Source: JACKHO01 sp041398745
Lineage (GTDB): Bacteria; Planctomycetota; Planctomycetia; Planctomycetales; Planctomycetaceae
Length of the DNA stretch: 64,000 nucleotides
Assembly: GCA_041398745.1 (NCBI GenBank)
Contig: JAWKUB010000005.1
Location: forward strand, 62,001 to 126,000
Direction: 5' to 3'
Program-made: the position numbers and the translations under genes
In this document: piece after piece, positions 38,634-46,997 of the stretch
Layout of the letters: every line of letters starts with the position of its first letter
Position numbering within the stretch: position 1 is the stretch's first letter
The notes under the pieces: generated by a model
What the model saw: the letters and a program-made list of their open reading frames with translations, nothing else
The model's database searches: none
Told to the model about the DNA's origin: nothing

Positions 38634-40703
38634 CTACTGCGGGCCGCGGGGCAGATTTTCGACGAGGTAGCGGGCGATGAGCATTCTTACATGCACGAGA
38701 CTGCCAGGTCCTTCGCGGAGGCCGTGGTTGCGGTTGGGGTAAACCATGTAGTCGAACGGTTTCCCCAGCTCGATGAGCCGGTCGACCAGTCCTTCAATGA
38801 TTTGCATGTGTGTGTTGGTTTCGCCGGAGCCCGTCACCATAAGGAGTTTGCCCTGTAGGCCGTCTGCGAAGTTCAACGGGGCCGATCGCGCGTATCCTTC
38901 CGCATTCACTTCCCGTGTTCGCATGTAGATTTCCTGGAACCAGGCGTTGTACAAATGCGGCTGCGGTTTTGGCACGACGGCAATGCCGACATGGTAGACG
39001 TTCGGTTTGCGGAACATGGCGTTGAGCGTGTTCGAACCGCCGCCGCTCCATCCCCAAATGGCAACCCGGGACAAGTCGACGAACGGACGTTGCCGCGCAA
39101 GTTCTTTCAGTCCGGCCGCCTGATCTTCCGTGGAGAGCGGTCCCAGACTGCCGAAAATCGCACGTCGCCATGCGGCTCCTTTCGGTGCCGGAGTACCGCG
39201 GTTATCAATCGAGACGACCACGTATCCCAAGTCGGCGATGACTCGGTGAAAGTCCACCTGCCCCGCTCCCCACTTGTCGAGCACGGTTTGCCCGTGCGGT
39301 TCGCCGTAGACGTAAACAAACACTGGATACTTCTTAGAAGAATCAAACTCACGTGGTCGCATGAGCAGTGCGTCCATCACGACGCCATCACCAATGTCGA
39401 GTTTCAGGAATTCGGTCGGATGCGAAATCAAGTCCTTCGCCCGAGCAGCCAATTCCGCGTTTTGTTCCAACACGCGTACGACACGATGCCCCGAAACTTC
39501 TACCAGTTCAATGACCGGAGGAGTGTCGATTGCGGAGTACGTATGAAACGCCCATTTGGCGTCGGGTGAGAACACGTATTCATGAGTTCCCAGCTCATCC
39601 TCTGGCGAAATGCGTTCAAGCGTTCCTGAGCCATCCAGGGGTACCCGGTACAAATAACTTTGGGTACCATTGTCCGGCGAGGCATAGAAATAGAACGAGC
39701 CCCCCGCTTCGTCGACCGTAGCCCGGTCAATTATGTCGTACTCACCTTGCGTCAGTAGGCAGAGTTCTTCACCGTCACGTGAATAGCGCCGTGCATGTCG
39801 CCAACCATCTTGCTCACTGATGACGAGAAATGACTTCCCGCCGTCCAACCAAATCAGTCCGAGGTTCTTCCCCTGACTGCTGATGGCCCACGCTTCGTTC
39901 TGCTCGTGGTAAATCTGCTTCACATCCTGAGTGGTGACATTCACAAGCAGGAACTCGCGCACGTCACGGAAGCGGCTCAGTTTTTCGATAAGAACTTCTG
40001 ACGAATTCCCCGCCCACTCAACCTGCCCCAGATAAATGTCTTCGTCGTCCGCGGCGATGGGCAACCATTCGACTTCCTTTGATTCGACTTCAACAACACC
40101 CACCCGCAATTTTGCAATGTCCCCACCAACGCGCGCGAAACGATGCTCTTCGACTTCAGGATACGTGGGGTCGGTCGGCAACAGAACCGGCCGCTTGCGC
40201 AGAGGTGTTTCATTCGACTCAACAAACAGAATCTGCTTGCCGTCAGGGCTCCAGACAGGATCGCGGATGAAAATATCCTGCTTGAGTAGTCGCAAGATGA
40301 GCGGAGTTGTCTCACCCGTTGTAACATTGCGAATCGACAAACTCTCGCGGCCTCCTTCTGCAACGAAGACGCCATCGGGCGAGACTCGCGAATTCGCGCG
40401 ATGGCGGATCGAATCATCACCATTGATTTGGACCGCATCTCCCGTTTCGACATCGTACCTTAATACTCGTGCAGGCTGAGTGTCAGATCCCTCTTCACAA
40501 ACAATGTAGCCCGAACTGTCCGGCAGCCATTCGGCATTGAACGGTCGACCACGGAACTCGCCTCGCTCATAAACCGCCTTGATACGAGCTTCCGCACCAG
40601 CAGGCCATTCGAGCGGTTCGGCAACAGCGCGCGGAACTTGAGCAGCAGTCAAAATTGCTACCAGACAAACACCGGTCAGAACCGAGTTACGTTGCTGAAT
40701 CAT
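38634..40703 (-). CDS. Secreted S9 family peptidase (DPP IV / acylaminoacyl-peptidase type)
   Basis: 689 residues from the ATG at 40703, fixed by AGAGGTGA seven bases upstream and a signal peptide (VLTGVCLVAILTAAQVPRAVA). A beta-propeller region (WSPDGKQILFVES, SPDAKWAFHTYSA) precedes an alpha/beta-hydrolase domain. Catalytic residues: Ser553 in GWSGGG and His660 in NRNHGL. The expected acidic residue lies in GSGETNTH, where Glu628 stands in place of the usual Asp (GTxDDNVH-type motif). It would cut peptides after Pro or Ala outside the cytoplasm. Its last 100 bases are duplicated at 37987-38090. Confidence 0.92.
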   Translation of the reverse strand: MIQQRNSVLTGVCLVAILTAAQVPRAVAEPLEWPAGAEARIKAVYERGEFRGRPFNAEWLPDSSGYIVCEEGSDTQPARVLRYDVETGDAVQINGDDSIRHRANSRVSPDGVFVAEGGRESLSIRNVTTGETTPLILRLLKQDIFIRDPVWSPDGKQILFVESNETPLRKRPVLLPTDPTYPEVEEHRFARVGGDIAKLRVGVVEVESKEVEWLPIAADDEDIYLGQVEWAGNSSEVLIEKLSRFRDVREFLLVNVTTQDVKQIYHEQNEAWAISSQGKNLGLIWLDGGKSFLVISEQDGWRHARRYSRDGEELCLLTQGEYDIIDRATVDEAGGSFYFYASPDNGTQSYLYRVPLDGSGTLERISPEDELGTHEYVFSPDAKWAFHTYSAIDTPPVIELVEVSGHRVVRVLEQNAELAARAKDLISHPTEFLKLDIGDGVVMDALLMRPREFDSSKKYPVFVYVYGEPHGQTVLDKWGAGQVDFHRVIADLGYVVVSIDNRGTPAPKGAAWRRAIFGSLGPLSTEDQAAGLKELARQRPFVDLSRVAIWGWSGGGSNTLNAMFRKPNVYHVGIAVVPKPQPHLYNAWFQEIYMRTREVNAEGYARSAPLNFADGLQGKLLMVTGSGETNTHMQIIEGLVDRLIELGKPFDYMVYPNRNHGLREGPGSLVHVRMLIARYLVENLPRGPQ

Positions 40704-40836
40704 GCTGTCACCTCTGATGTCTTCGATCCCGTTCGTCGACGATAGTACGTTCAGTTTGGAGTCTATCAACATCCTGGAACGCATTCACTGCAACGGCTAC
40801 TGGCCCGGCAGGACTGTTGAGTTCGTTCGAGGCGCA

Positions 40837-40873
40837 AACAAAAAAGGGAAGCTCACCTGAGGAGCTTCCCTTT
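40837..40873 (-). terminator. Strong Rho-independent terminator of the glycine-rich protein gene
   Basis: A perfect 12-base stem AAAGGGAAGCTC (40843-40854) with GAGCTTCCCTTT (40862-40873) and a seven-base loop. On the minus strand it runs directly into TTTTTTG. It lies 27 bases past the stop at 40901. Confidence 0.92.
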
Positions 40874-40900
40874 AAGCAAATCAAATTGAGCCAAACGGGC

Positions 40901-41989
40901 TTATGGACCAGGTGGGCTGATGATGATGACCTTATCGTCGTCAGCAAGAGCAGCAGCACCCAAACCAAGGCCAGCAGCTCCGAGCAATGCACCTAGTCCA
41001 CCAAGTCCACCGCCTCCCAATCCTCCACCACCACCTGAGGCACCACCACCAGGCACCATTTGGCCTAGAGGTCCTGTGGTACCGACTGGAGGAACGCCAG
41101 TCGGCAAGTTAGCACGAACGAGCCCTTGATCGGCCGAGGCGCCGGGAGCAACAGCAGCACCCGCTGCTTCGACCCAAACACGGGAAGCGGCACCGTTAAT
41201 GGCCGCATCAATGGTATCGGCAACGCCATCGACGGCAACGATTTCGACTTCCACTGCGAGGAAACCGTATTTTCCGGAACTAACCATGGTGTACCAGCCC
41301 GAGGTCAGACCAGTCACATCGAATAGACCCATTTCATTTGTCTCACCGGAAGCGACCGCTTTGCCGTTCTGAACAAACCAGACCGACATGCTGTCAGCCG
41401 CCCGAACTTCGTTCTTCCCGGGGATCATGACGTAGCCACGAACATGTCCAGACGCTTCGAGACCGAATGCTCCGTAGTCTTCCATGCTTGCCAGAACACC
41501 TGCGGGAATGACCTGACCACCATCGGGATCGAGGCTGCTCGTGGGAGTTGACATGGCGACGTCACGCATGAACGCAAAGTCTTGCGGTGGAACGAGCCCA
41601 ACCTCAACGCCGATTGGCTGTCCGCCGTTGCCACCTTCATCTACGTACTGGCCAAAAGTGGCGAACCCTTGCGGTGAATTGATGACAAATGTGTACCGCC
41701 CAGGATTCAAATCCAGAATCTGAAAAACGCCCCCAGGGCCAATTTTGGCATCGGAGACTTTACTTCCGCCATTCCCGAGCTGTACGTCACCCACTGCCGG
41801 GACGAATAGCTTGGAGTACGAATCAACTTCGTAAACCTGCCCTGCCAAGTTCCCGTCAGCATTCGTAAGTGCTTTGAATGCATGAGTTTGATTGCCAGCC
41901 GGCTCAGGAGCAGGCACAACTGGATCATCAGCGTGGAGGTAGCCCATCACGCTCATGGTAAACAAAGCTGTAGCCAGAAACTTCTTCAT
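40901..41989 (-). CDS. Secreted carboxypeptidase-regulatory-like protein with glycine-rich hydrophobic tail
   Basis: 362 residues; start at 41989 with AGGTG upstream and a signal peptide (MKKFLATALFTMSVMGYLHA). Two beta-sandwich segments resemble CarboxypepD_reg-like domains (LAGQVYEVDSYSKLFVPAVG with NPGRYTFVINSPQG; GHVRGYVMIPGKNEVRAAD with LTSGWYTMVSSG). The last 60 residues are GGGLGGGGLGGLGALLG-type followed by DDDKVIIISPPGP: glycine-rich, hydrophobic, then acidic. Related proteins are common in planctomycetes. Probably at the cell surface or periplasm. A strong terminator follows. Confidence 0.78.
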   Translation of the reverse strand: MKKFLATALFTMSVMGYLHADDPVVPAPEPAGNQTHAFKALTNADGNLAGQVYEVDSYSKLFVPAVGDVQLGNGGSKVSDAKIGPGGVFQILDLNPGRYTFVINSPQGFATFGQYVDEGGNGGQPIGVEVGLVPPQDFAFMRDVAMSTPTSSLDPDGGQVIPAGVLASMEDYGAFGLEASGHVRGYVMIPGKNEVRAADSMSVWFVQNGKAVASGETNEMGLFDVTGLTSGWYTMVSSGKYGFLAVEVEIVAVDGVADTIDAAINGAASRVWVEAAGAAVAPGASADQGLVRANLPTGVPPVGTTGPLGQMVPGGGASGGGGGLGGGGLGGLGALLGAAGLGLGAAALADDDKVIIISPPGP

Positions 41990-42035
41990 TTTACACCTGG
42001 TAATTTGGGTGGCCTGCGTAAAGGTTGTAGTCAAT

Positions 42036-42899
42036 CTATTGTTGGCGATAACGCAACGCAATCGGAAAGCCATTTCGAAAGTGAAAAATCTCACAATCGG
42101 TGTCTTCCCACCACGTTTTGAGAGGGCGAGGAACCACTATATGGTATCTACCCCCTCTCTGCACTTTTCCGGGCCGAAACAATGATGTCCTACTTCTAGC
42201 AGATTCGGCTCCCGGAAACTCTCGAATCCAGAGTTCTCGGAAATGTATCTCAGAACCTTCACTTTGCAGGGCAATCGTTCCCATATTCGGCTCGCAGCCG
42301 GTTACTTCACCAATTTTTTTCCCATTTACGAAAACGGTTATCTGTCCGTTCTGACTAATCACTTTGCAATCGTTCCATTGCCCCACCGGGCGGGATAATG
42401 CAGGGACATTGCGTAATTCATTGTTCGATTTTGCACTACCACTCGGGAACGTGCTACCCGCCGTGGAGTGGTGTAGCTGAACCTGAAGTGAATCGGGCCA
42501 AATTCGATCATCCCCGGAAGTGAACAAAAGTACCCCACTGTTGCCATTTTTATCCTCGGGGTACATCCATTCCAAGTTCAGTTCGAAATCCTGGTAACCA
42601 GTACGTGTGCGAATGTACCCATACGGTTCACCTGTGCACACCAGCACTGGCTTGTTCGTGCTTGGATCGGTTTCGACTTTCCAAGTCTTTGTTAAAGGGA
42701 CATTTTGCTCACCTGCGTAAAAAGTCCATGAATCTCCGGGGAACTCTTCACTTATGAGGGATTTCTTTGCTGCCACCTGCGCGTCATTCGGATTCTGAGC
42801 ACAGACAGCGCTGCCAAAATACATCATGATTGACAAGGCAATCAGAATGCACTTCACGACGCTCGAGTGGCACGGAATCACCGAATTCGCTCTCGGCAT
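42036..42899 (-). CDS. Secreted DUF1080 (3-keto-disaccharide hydrolase-like) protein
   Basis: 287 residues from the ATG at 42899; the signal peptide (VVKCILIALSIMMYFGSAVCA) makes a start near 42899 or a GTG slightly later most likely. The concanavalin-like domain is shown by VCTGEPYGYIRTRTGYQDFE, NSGVLLFTSGDDRIWPDSLQ, GQWNDCKVISQNGQITVFVN and FRELWIREF. Normally the family ends about there. Here another roughly 55 residues of unconserved sequence follow, possibly from a lost stop or frameshift. Family knowledge: DUF1080 proteins bind or cleave 3-keto-glycosides and related sugars. Confidence 0.85.
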   Translation of the reverse strand: MPRANSVIPCHSSVVKCILIALSIMMYFGSAVCAQNPNDAQVAAKKSLISEEFPGDSWTFYAGEQNVPLTKTWKVETDPSTNKPVLVCTGEPYGYIRTRTGYQDFELNLEWMYPEDKNGNSGVLLFTSGDDRIWPDSLQVQLHHSTAGSTFPSGSAKSNNELRNVPALSRPVGQWNDCKVISQNGQITVFVNGKKIGEVTGCEPNMGTIALQSEGSEIHFRELWIREFPGAESARSRTSLFRPGKVQRGGRYHIVVPRPLKTWWEDTDCEIFHFRNGFPIALRYRQQ

Positions 42900-43193
42900 G
42901 GGGAGTTGTCGGGTTGCTCGTCTGCAATGTTTCCAAAATGCACCCTCCCTGGCCCCAGCCCATTTCTCCATACGTAGAGTATGAAAACTGGAGTAAATAG
43001 TCGAGCGCACGCTCAGAGCCGCACCTCTTGATAGCCAATGCGGGCTTCTATTGCCCATTCTCACCTGAAAGCAAATTCCCGGCTCGCCAGATTTCCCGTT
43101 AGCGATTGCCCCGATTCGACCAATTGGACGCTATACTTCGCGCACAACGTAATCACAGATCAATTCCCCACTTAACTCACCATTGAGGTTCGG

Positions 43194-45494
43194 TTGCAAG
43201 GCTTGTTGAAGCAAATTGTTGCCTATCGCTGGTGGGGACTTGGGCTGGCTGCTCTCTTATCGCTATTAGCGATTCGGCCAGCGTCCAAACTCGAGCTGGA
43301 CGAACGCATCGAGTCATTTTACGCGGAAGATGACCCGCTGCTCATGCGTTATTTGCTCAGCAAGGAGACGTTTGGCGGTGACGAATTCGTCATGGTGGCC
43401 TACCGGCTGGAGGCCCCCCTCGACCTTGATGTCAGTCTTGAACTGGAACCTCAGAGCAGCATTCTGGAGCAACTCAAGCAACTCAGTTCTAAACTCAGCC
43501 AAGTGCAAGGCGTTCGGCCAGAGAGCACACAGGACATTGAACGGGTTGTCCATAATCAAGCGGCCCGTCGGCTTGCCCCGCTCGGAGCAACGCGACTAAC
43601 CGGCGTCGTGAAGCAAATGGTTGCTCCGGGTTATCAAATTCTCATTAGCCGCGATCATGCGGTCCTGACGATTCTACTGCGACTGGAACCCGCAGAGCAG
43701 GCTCCCGTTTCTCGCAAAGAAACCTTCGCGGAAATACGACGTATCGCTGAGGAGTTCCCGCTGAAAGCCTACGTTGCCGGCGAGCCCATTCAGGTTCACG
43801 ACATGTTCCGCTACGTCGAGGCCGATGGTTGGATTCTGGGAACGACATCGACCATTCTCCTGACACTTGTCATCCTGCTGATGTTTCGCAGCATTCGCTG
43901 GGTGGTTCTTCCTTTGATTGTGGTCCACGCCACGCTGCTTTGGACGAAAGCACTGCTGCAAATCTCCGGACTCAAGCTCAGCATGGTGAGTTCCATGTTG
44001 ACGTCGCTGGTGACAATTATTGCCATAGCCACCGTCATGCACATTACGGTGGTATTCCGAGAAGAACGTAAACGCCACAATCGACAAGACGCACTGTTGC
44101 AAACGCTGCTCCAGTTGTGGGCTCCCATTTTCTGGACGTGTCTGACAACTGCTGTCGGATTTGCCTCTCTACTGACCAGTGGAATTACACCAGTCCGCAG
44201 CTTTGGAATCATGATGGGGCTCGGCACGCTCATGGTCCCTGTATCCTGCTTGCTGATCCTCCCCGCCGGCATTCTGGCCGGAGCGTTCGACACCGATCCC
44301 AAACCCGTCGTCGCGGAAGCAGCCCTCATGCAGTCGCTTTCGCGAATTTCTGCCTGGATTACACGCTCCCGGCGAACGGTTCTGGTTAGTGCTGGCGTCA
44401 TTATTGTGTTCGCAATTGCCGGGCTGAACCATCTGCAGGTGGAAACCGACTTCAGCAAGAACTTTCGTTCCCAGAGCGACATTGTTCAGTCGCTGCAGTT
44501 CTTTGAATCGACGATGGGGGGAGTGGGAACCTGGGAAGTCAGTTTCCCGGCACCGAATGAATTGACGGAAGACTATCTCAGCCGTGTTTCCCGTTTGTCC
44601 GAAAAACTGCGTGCACTCCACATTGAAAGCGACATTCAGCTCACGCGTATTGTCGACTTGTCCGACGGAATCGAGCCCATGCGCGAGCTGCGCAAGCGCG
44701 AGCGAGGTGCTTTCGGGTTACCTAAATATCGACGACGCGATTTTGGTGAGGCACGCGAAGCGCTCAACGAAATTCAACCGGAAATGGAGCCCTCGCTCTA
44801 CAACGCACAAGCGGGACGCATGCGAATTATGTTGCGGGCGCTTGAGCAGCAACCGGCAGAGAAGAAACTGCGGCTCATCGCGGAAGTCGAGCGACTGGCC
44901 CGAGAAGAGTTTCCAGAAGCGGAAACAACAGGCCTGTATGTACTCCTCGCTGAACTGATTTCCAGTTTGCTCCGCGATCAAATTACCAGTTTCGTACTCA
45001 CCTGCACCTTGATTGGCCTGTTCATGGGACTGGCATTTCGCAATGCCTGGATGGGCCTGGTGAGCCTTGTCCCGAATGTACTGCCGATTGTTGTCGTCAT
45101 TGGCGGCATGGGTTGGGTAGGAATCCCCATCAACATTGGCACCGCCATGATTGCCAGTGTCTCAATGGGACTGACCATCGACAGCACTATTCACTATCTC
45201 ACCGGCTACACCCGACGCATTCAAGCTGGCCTTTCGCATGACGACGCGCTCGCGGAAACGCATGCCGACGTAGGACGAGTCCTCATATTTGCAAACATTG
45301 CGCTCGTCACAGGATTCACCGTATTAACGTTGTCGCAGTTCATTCCGCTTGTCTATTTCGGCGTTCTCGTCAGCGTTGCCATGATCGGTGGACTGCTCGG
45401 TAATCTCATCCTGTTGCCAGCAATGCTGAAAGTCCCCTCGGTCGAAGCGGTCTCGCCAGCAGCGGACGGCGAACAGGGTTCAACCGTCATTTGA
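43194..45494 (+). CDS. RND/MMPL-family exporter
   Basis: 766 residues from a TTG start preceded by TTGAGGTT. TM1 (RWWGLGLAALLSLLAI) is followed by a large external domain, TM2-6 (about residues 225-370, ILLTLVILLMFRSIRWVVLP onward), another TM near 400 with a second external domain (TDFSKNFRSQSDIVQSLQFF), and TM8-12 at the C-terminus (VLTCTLIGLFMGLAFRNAWM; MIASVSMGLTIDSTIHYLTG). Size and layout fit the hopanoid/HAE3-type RND permeases, which move lipids or hydrophobic compounds, powered by protons. No membrane-fusion partner gene is adjacent. Substrate unknown. Confidence 0.9.
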   Translation: MQGLLKQIVAYRWWGLGLAALLSLLAIRPASKLELDERIESFYAEDDPLLMRYLLSKETFGGDEFVMVAYRLEAPLDLDVSLELEPQSSILEQLKQLSSKLSQVQGVRPESTQDIERVVHNQAARRLAPLGATRLTGVVKQMVAPGYQILISRDHAVLTILLRLEPAEQAPVSRKETFAEIRRIAEEFPLKAYVAGEPIQVHDMFRYVEADGWILGTTSTILLTLVILLMFRSIRWVVLPLIVVHATLLWTKALLQISGLKLSMVSSMLTSLVTIIAIATVMHITVVFREERKRHNRQDALLQTLLQLWAPIFWTCLTTAVGFASLLTSGITPVRSFGIMMGLGTLMVPVSCLLILPAGILAGAFDTDPKPVVAEAALMQSLSRISAWITRSRRTVLVSAGVIIVFAIAGLNHLQVETDFSKNFRSQSDIVQSLQFFESTMGGVGTWEVSFPAPNELTEDYLSRVSRLSEKLRALHIESDIQLTRIVDLSDGIEPMRELRKRERGAFGLPKYRRRDFGEAREALNEIQPEMEPSLYNAQAGRMRIMLRALEQQPAEKKLRLIAEVERLAREEFPEAETTGLYVLLAELISSLLRDQITSFVLTCTLIGLFMGLAFRNAWMGLVSLVPNVLPIVVVIGGMGWVGIPINIGTAMIASVSMGLTIDSTIHYLTGYTRRIQAGLSHDDALAETHADVGRVLIFANIALVTGFTVLTLSQFIPLVYFGVLVSVAMIGGLLGNLILLPAMLKVPSVEAVSPAADGEQGSTVI

Positions 45495-45517
45495 CAGGTG
45501 ATGGACTTCCTCGCAGT

Positions 45518-46648
45518 CTACAGACACCAGCGTTCAATCATGCGGGTGTACAAGTCGGTCCCACGTTCAAGTTGATCGACTTCAATCCATTCGTCGTGCG
45601 TGTGTGCTTGAGCAATATCACCGGGGCCAATCACCAGTCGACGCGGTAGCGCGCCGAAGCGGGCACCATCGGTCCCGTAGGAAACCGTGTGCGACTCAGC
45701 TGTGTTCGTCAGCGCCAGGCATTCCGCGACAAACGGTGATGTCGGTTCAACATACAGGGGCTCTGACTGAAAACGGAGCTCGATTTCCAGTCCGTTTGCT
45801 GCAGCCGCTGCCTCAATTCGTTCCATGAGGGGCGTAATGTCCATCCCCGGCATGGGACGGAAATACACCGTGCAAACACTTTGTGGCGGTGTAATGTTAA
45901 TGGCGTATGTGTGATCGTTAATGCCTAGATTCATCGTCATGGTTGGCGGAGAAAACTCCGGATGCTGCCAATGCGTGTCTGTCTCCATTTCGGCATTCAG
46001 TTTCCGCATTTCTTCCAGAAATGGAATCATGCTCCAGTTCGCGTTCACACCTTTCCCAGTACTGGAGTGAGCCGCTCGTCCGCGTGAGGTCAGCTTGTAC
46101 GAGCATCCTCCCTTGTGCCCGCGAATGACTCGCAGGCTTGTCGGCTCGCCAATAATCGAACGCACATTTGCCTCGGCCATTTCCTTGAACAGCACCGACT
46201 CAGCGGCCACCTGTTCGGCGCCCTTCATCCCGACTTCTTCATCGGCGGTGCAGGTAATGTAAATGGGCTGAGACAGCGACCGACCGGCAAACCGTGCGGC
46301 CGCCGCCAGCATGCAGGCGACCGATCCCTTCATATCGCAACTACCGCGCCCATAAAGTCGTCCGTTGCTGATGTGAGGATCAAACGGACCATGCTCGGCA
46401 ATTCCCCAATTGCTCGCGGGCACGACATCGGTGTGACCGAAGTACGCCATCCCACCGGTCCCCGATCCAATTTTCCCGACGACGCTCGCCTTGCGTACGC
46501 CGTTTTCGTCGTTGTACTCAAGCCGCTCCACATGGCAGCCAACTTGGAGAAGCTTCTCTTCGACGAAGTTCGTCACCTCCACGTTTGACTTCTCGCTCAC
46601 AGAATCAAACGCAATGAGTTCTTTGGTCAGTTCAACAGCATTCAGCAT
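45518..46648 (-). CDS. M20 family metallopeptidase / acetylornithine deacetylase-like
   Basis: 376 residues from the ATG at 46648 (GAAGGA upstream). Metal ligands expected of M20 enzymes: His72 and Asp74 in YFGHTDVVP, Asp105 in GRGSCDMKG, catalytic Glu137 with Glu138 in TADEEVG, and a late His in AQAHTHDEWIEV. ArgE or DapE-type deacylases are the nearest recognisable group, but no arg or dap gene is nearby, so the amide substrate remains open. Cytoplasmic, no signal peptide. It converges on the RND gene. Confidence 0.9.
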   Translation of the reverse strand: MLNAVELTKELIAFDSVSEKSNVEVTNFVEEKLLQVGCHVERLEYNDENGVRKASVVGKIGSGTGGMAYFGHTDVVPASNWGIAEHGPFDPHISNGRLYGRGSCDMKGSVACMLAAAARFAGRSLSQPIYITCTADEEVGMKGAEQVAAESVLFKEMAEANVRSIIGEPTSLRVIRGHKGGCSYKLTSRGRAAHSSTGKGVNANWSMIPFLEEMRKLNAEMETDTHWQHPEFSPPTMTMNLGINDHTYAINITPPQSVCTVYFRPMPGMDITPLMERIEAAAAANGLEIELRFQSEPLYVEPTSPFVAECLALTNTAESHTVSYGTDGARFGALPRRLVIGPGDIAQAHTHDEWIEVDQLERGTDLYTRMIERWCL

Positions 46649-46853
46649 CGAGACGAATCCTTCGAGATGATGGTCGGCAGCATTGTCCGCTGCCCGCGAC
46701 CAGTTGTCCACTCAGAGCCAATCAAACCTTGCGGACATGGCCAAATCGCTCTGCACGCGACGAATTGTCGAAAGTTTGGGGAATTCTCGCGAAATGCGAG
46801 CACCGCTGACGTCTTGTTACTGTGTGGTTCATCGCACCACAAGTATTTCTCAG

Positions 46854-46978
46854 GGCAAGTAGTAGTTCGTCTATCGCTAATTGTCAGGCAATTCACTTCC
46901 GACGTGACGGGAATTCACAGACAGGAATGTCTGTGCCACCGGACATTTAACGGTAGACGAACTACTACATTTCTTGCC
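46854..46978. mobile_element. MITE-like inverted-repeat element containing the 27-bp palindrome
   Basis: Outer arms at 46854-46888 and 46941-46978 are imperfect inverted copies: both contain the perfect 15-base core GTAGTAGTTCGTCTA (46859-46873; complement at 46954-46968) and further matching bases (GGCAAG on the outside, TAA-TGTC-GG inside). Between them sits the palindrome CACAGACAGGAATGTCTGTG. There is no reading frame. The size of about 125 bases and terminal inverted arms fit a miniature element, but no target-site duplication was made out. Confidence 0.5.
46916..46942 (+). repeat. 27-bp palindromic repeat, family 2, copy 1
   Basis: CACAGACA-GGAA-TGTCTGTG followed by CCACCGG. It is identical over 27 bases to 62064-62090. 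This copy is in the loop of the larger inverted repeat. Confidence 0.85.
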
Positions 46979-46997
46979 AATCATATTGACCACACGC

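Larger units (their letters stand above)
46649..46997. other. 349-base gene-free stretch with an inverted-repeat element
   Basis: It lies between the M20 peptidase start and the second DUF1501 gene's end. It contains the MITE-like structure at 46854-46978. No coding frame is supported. Confidence 0.6.
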
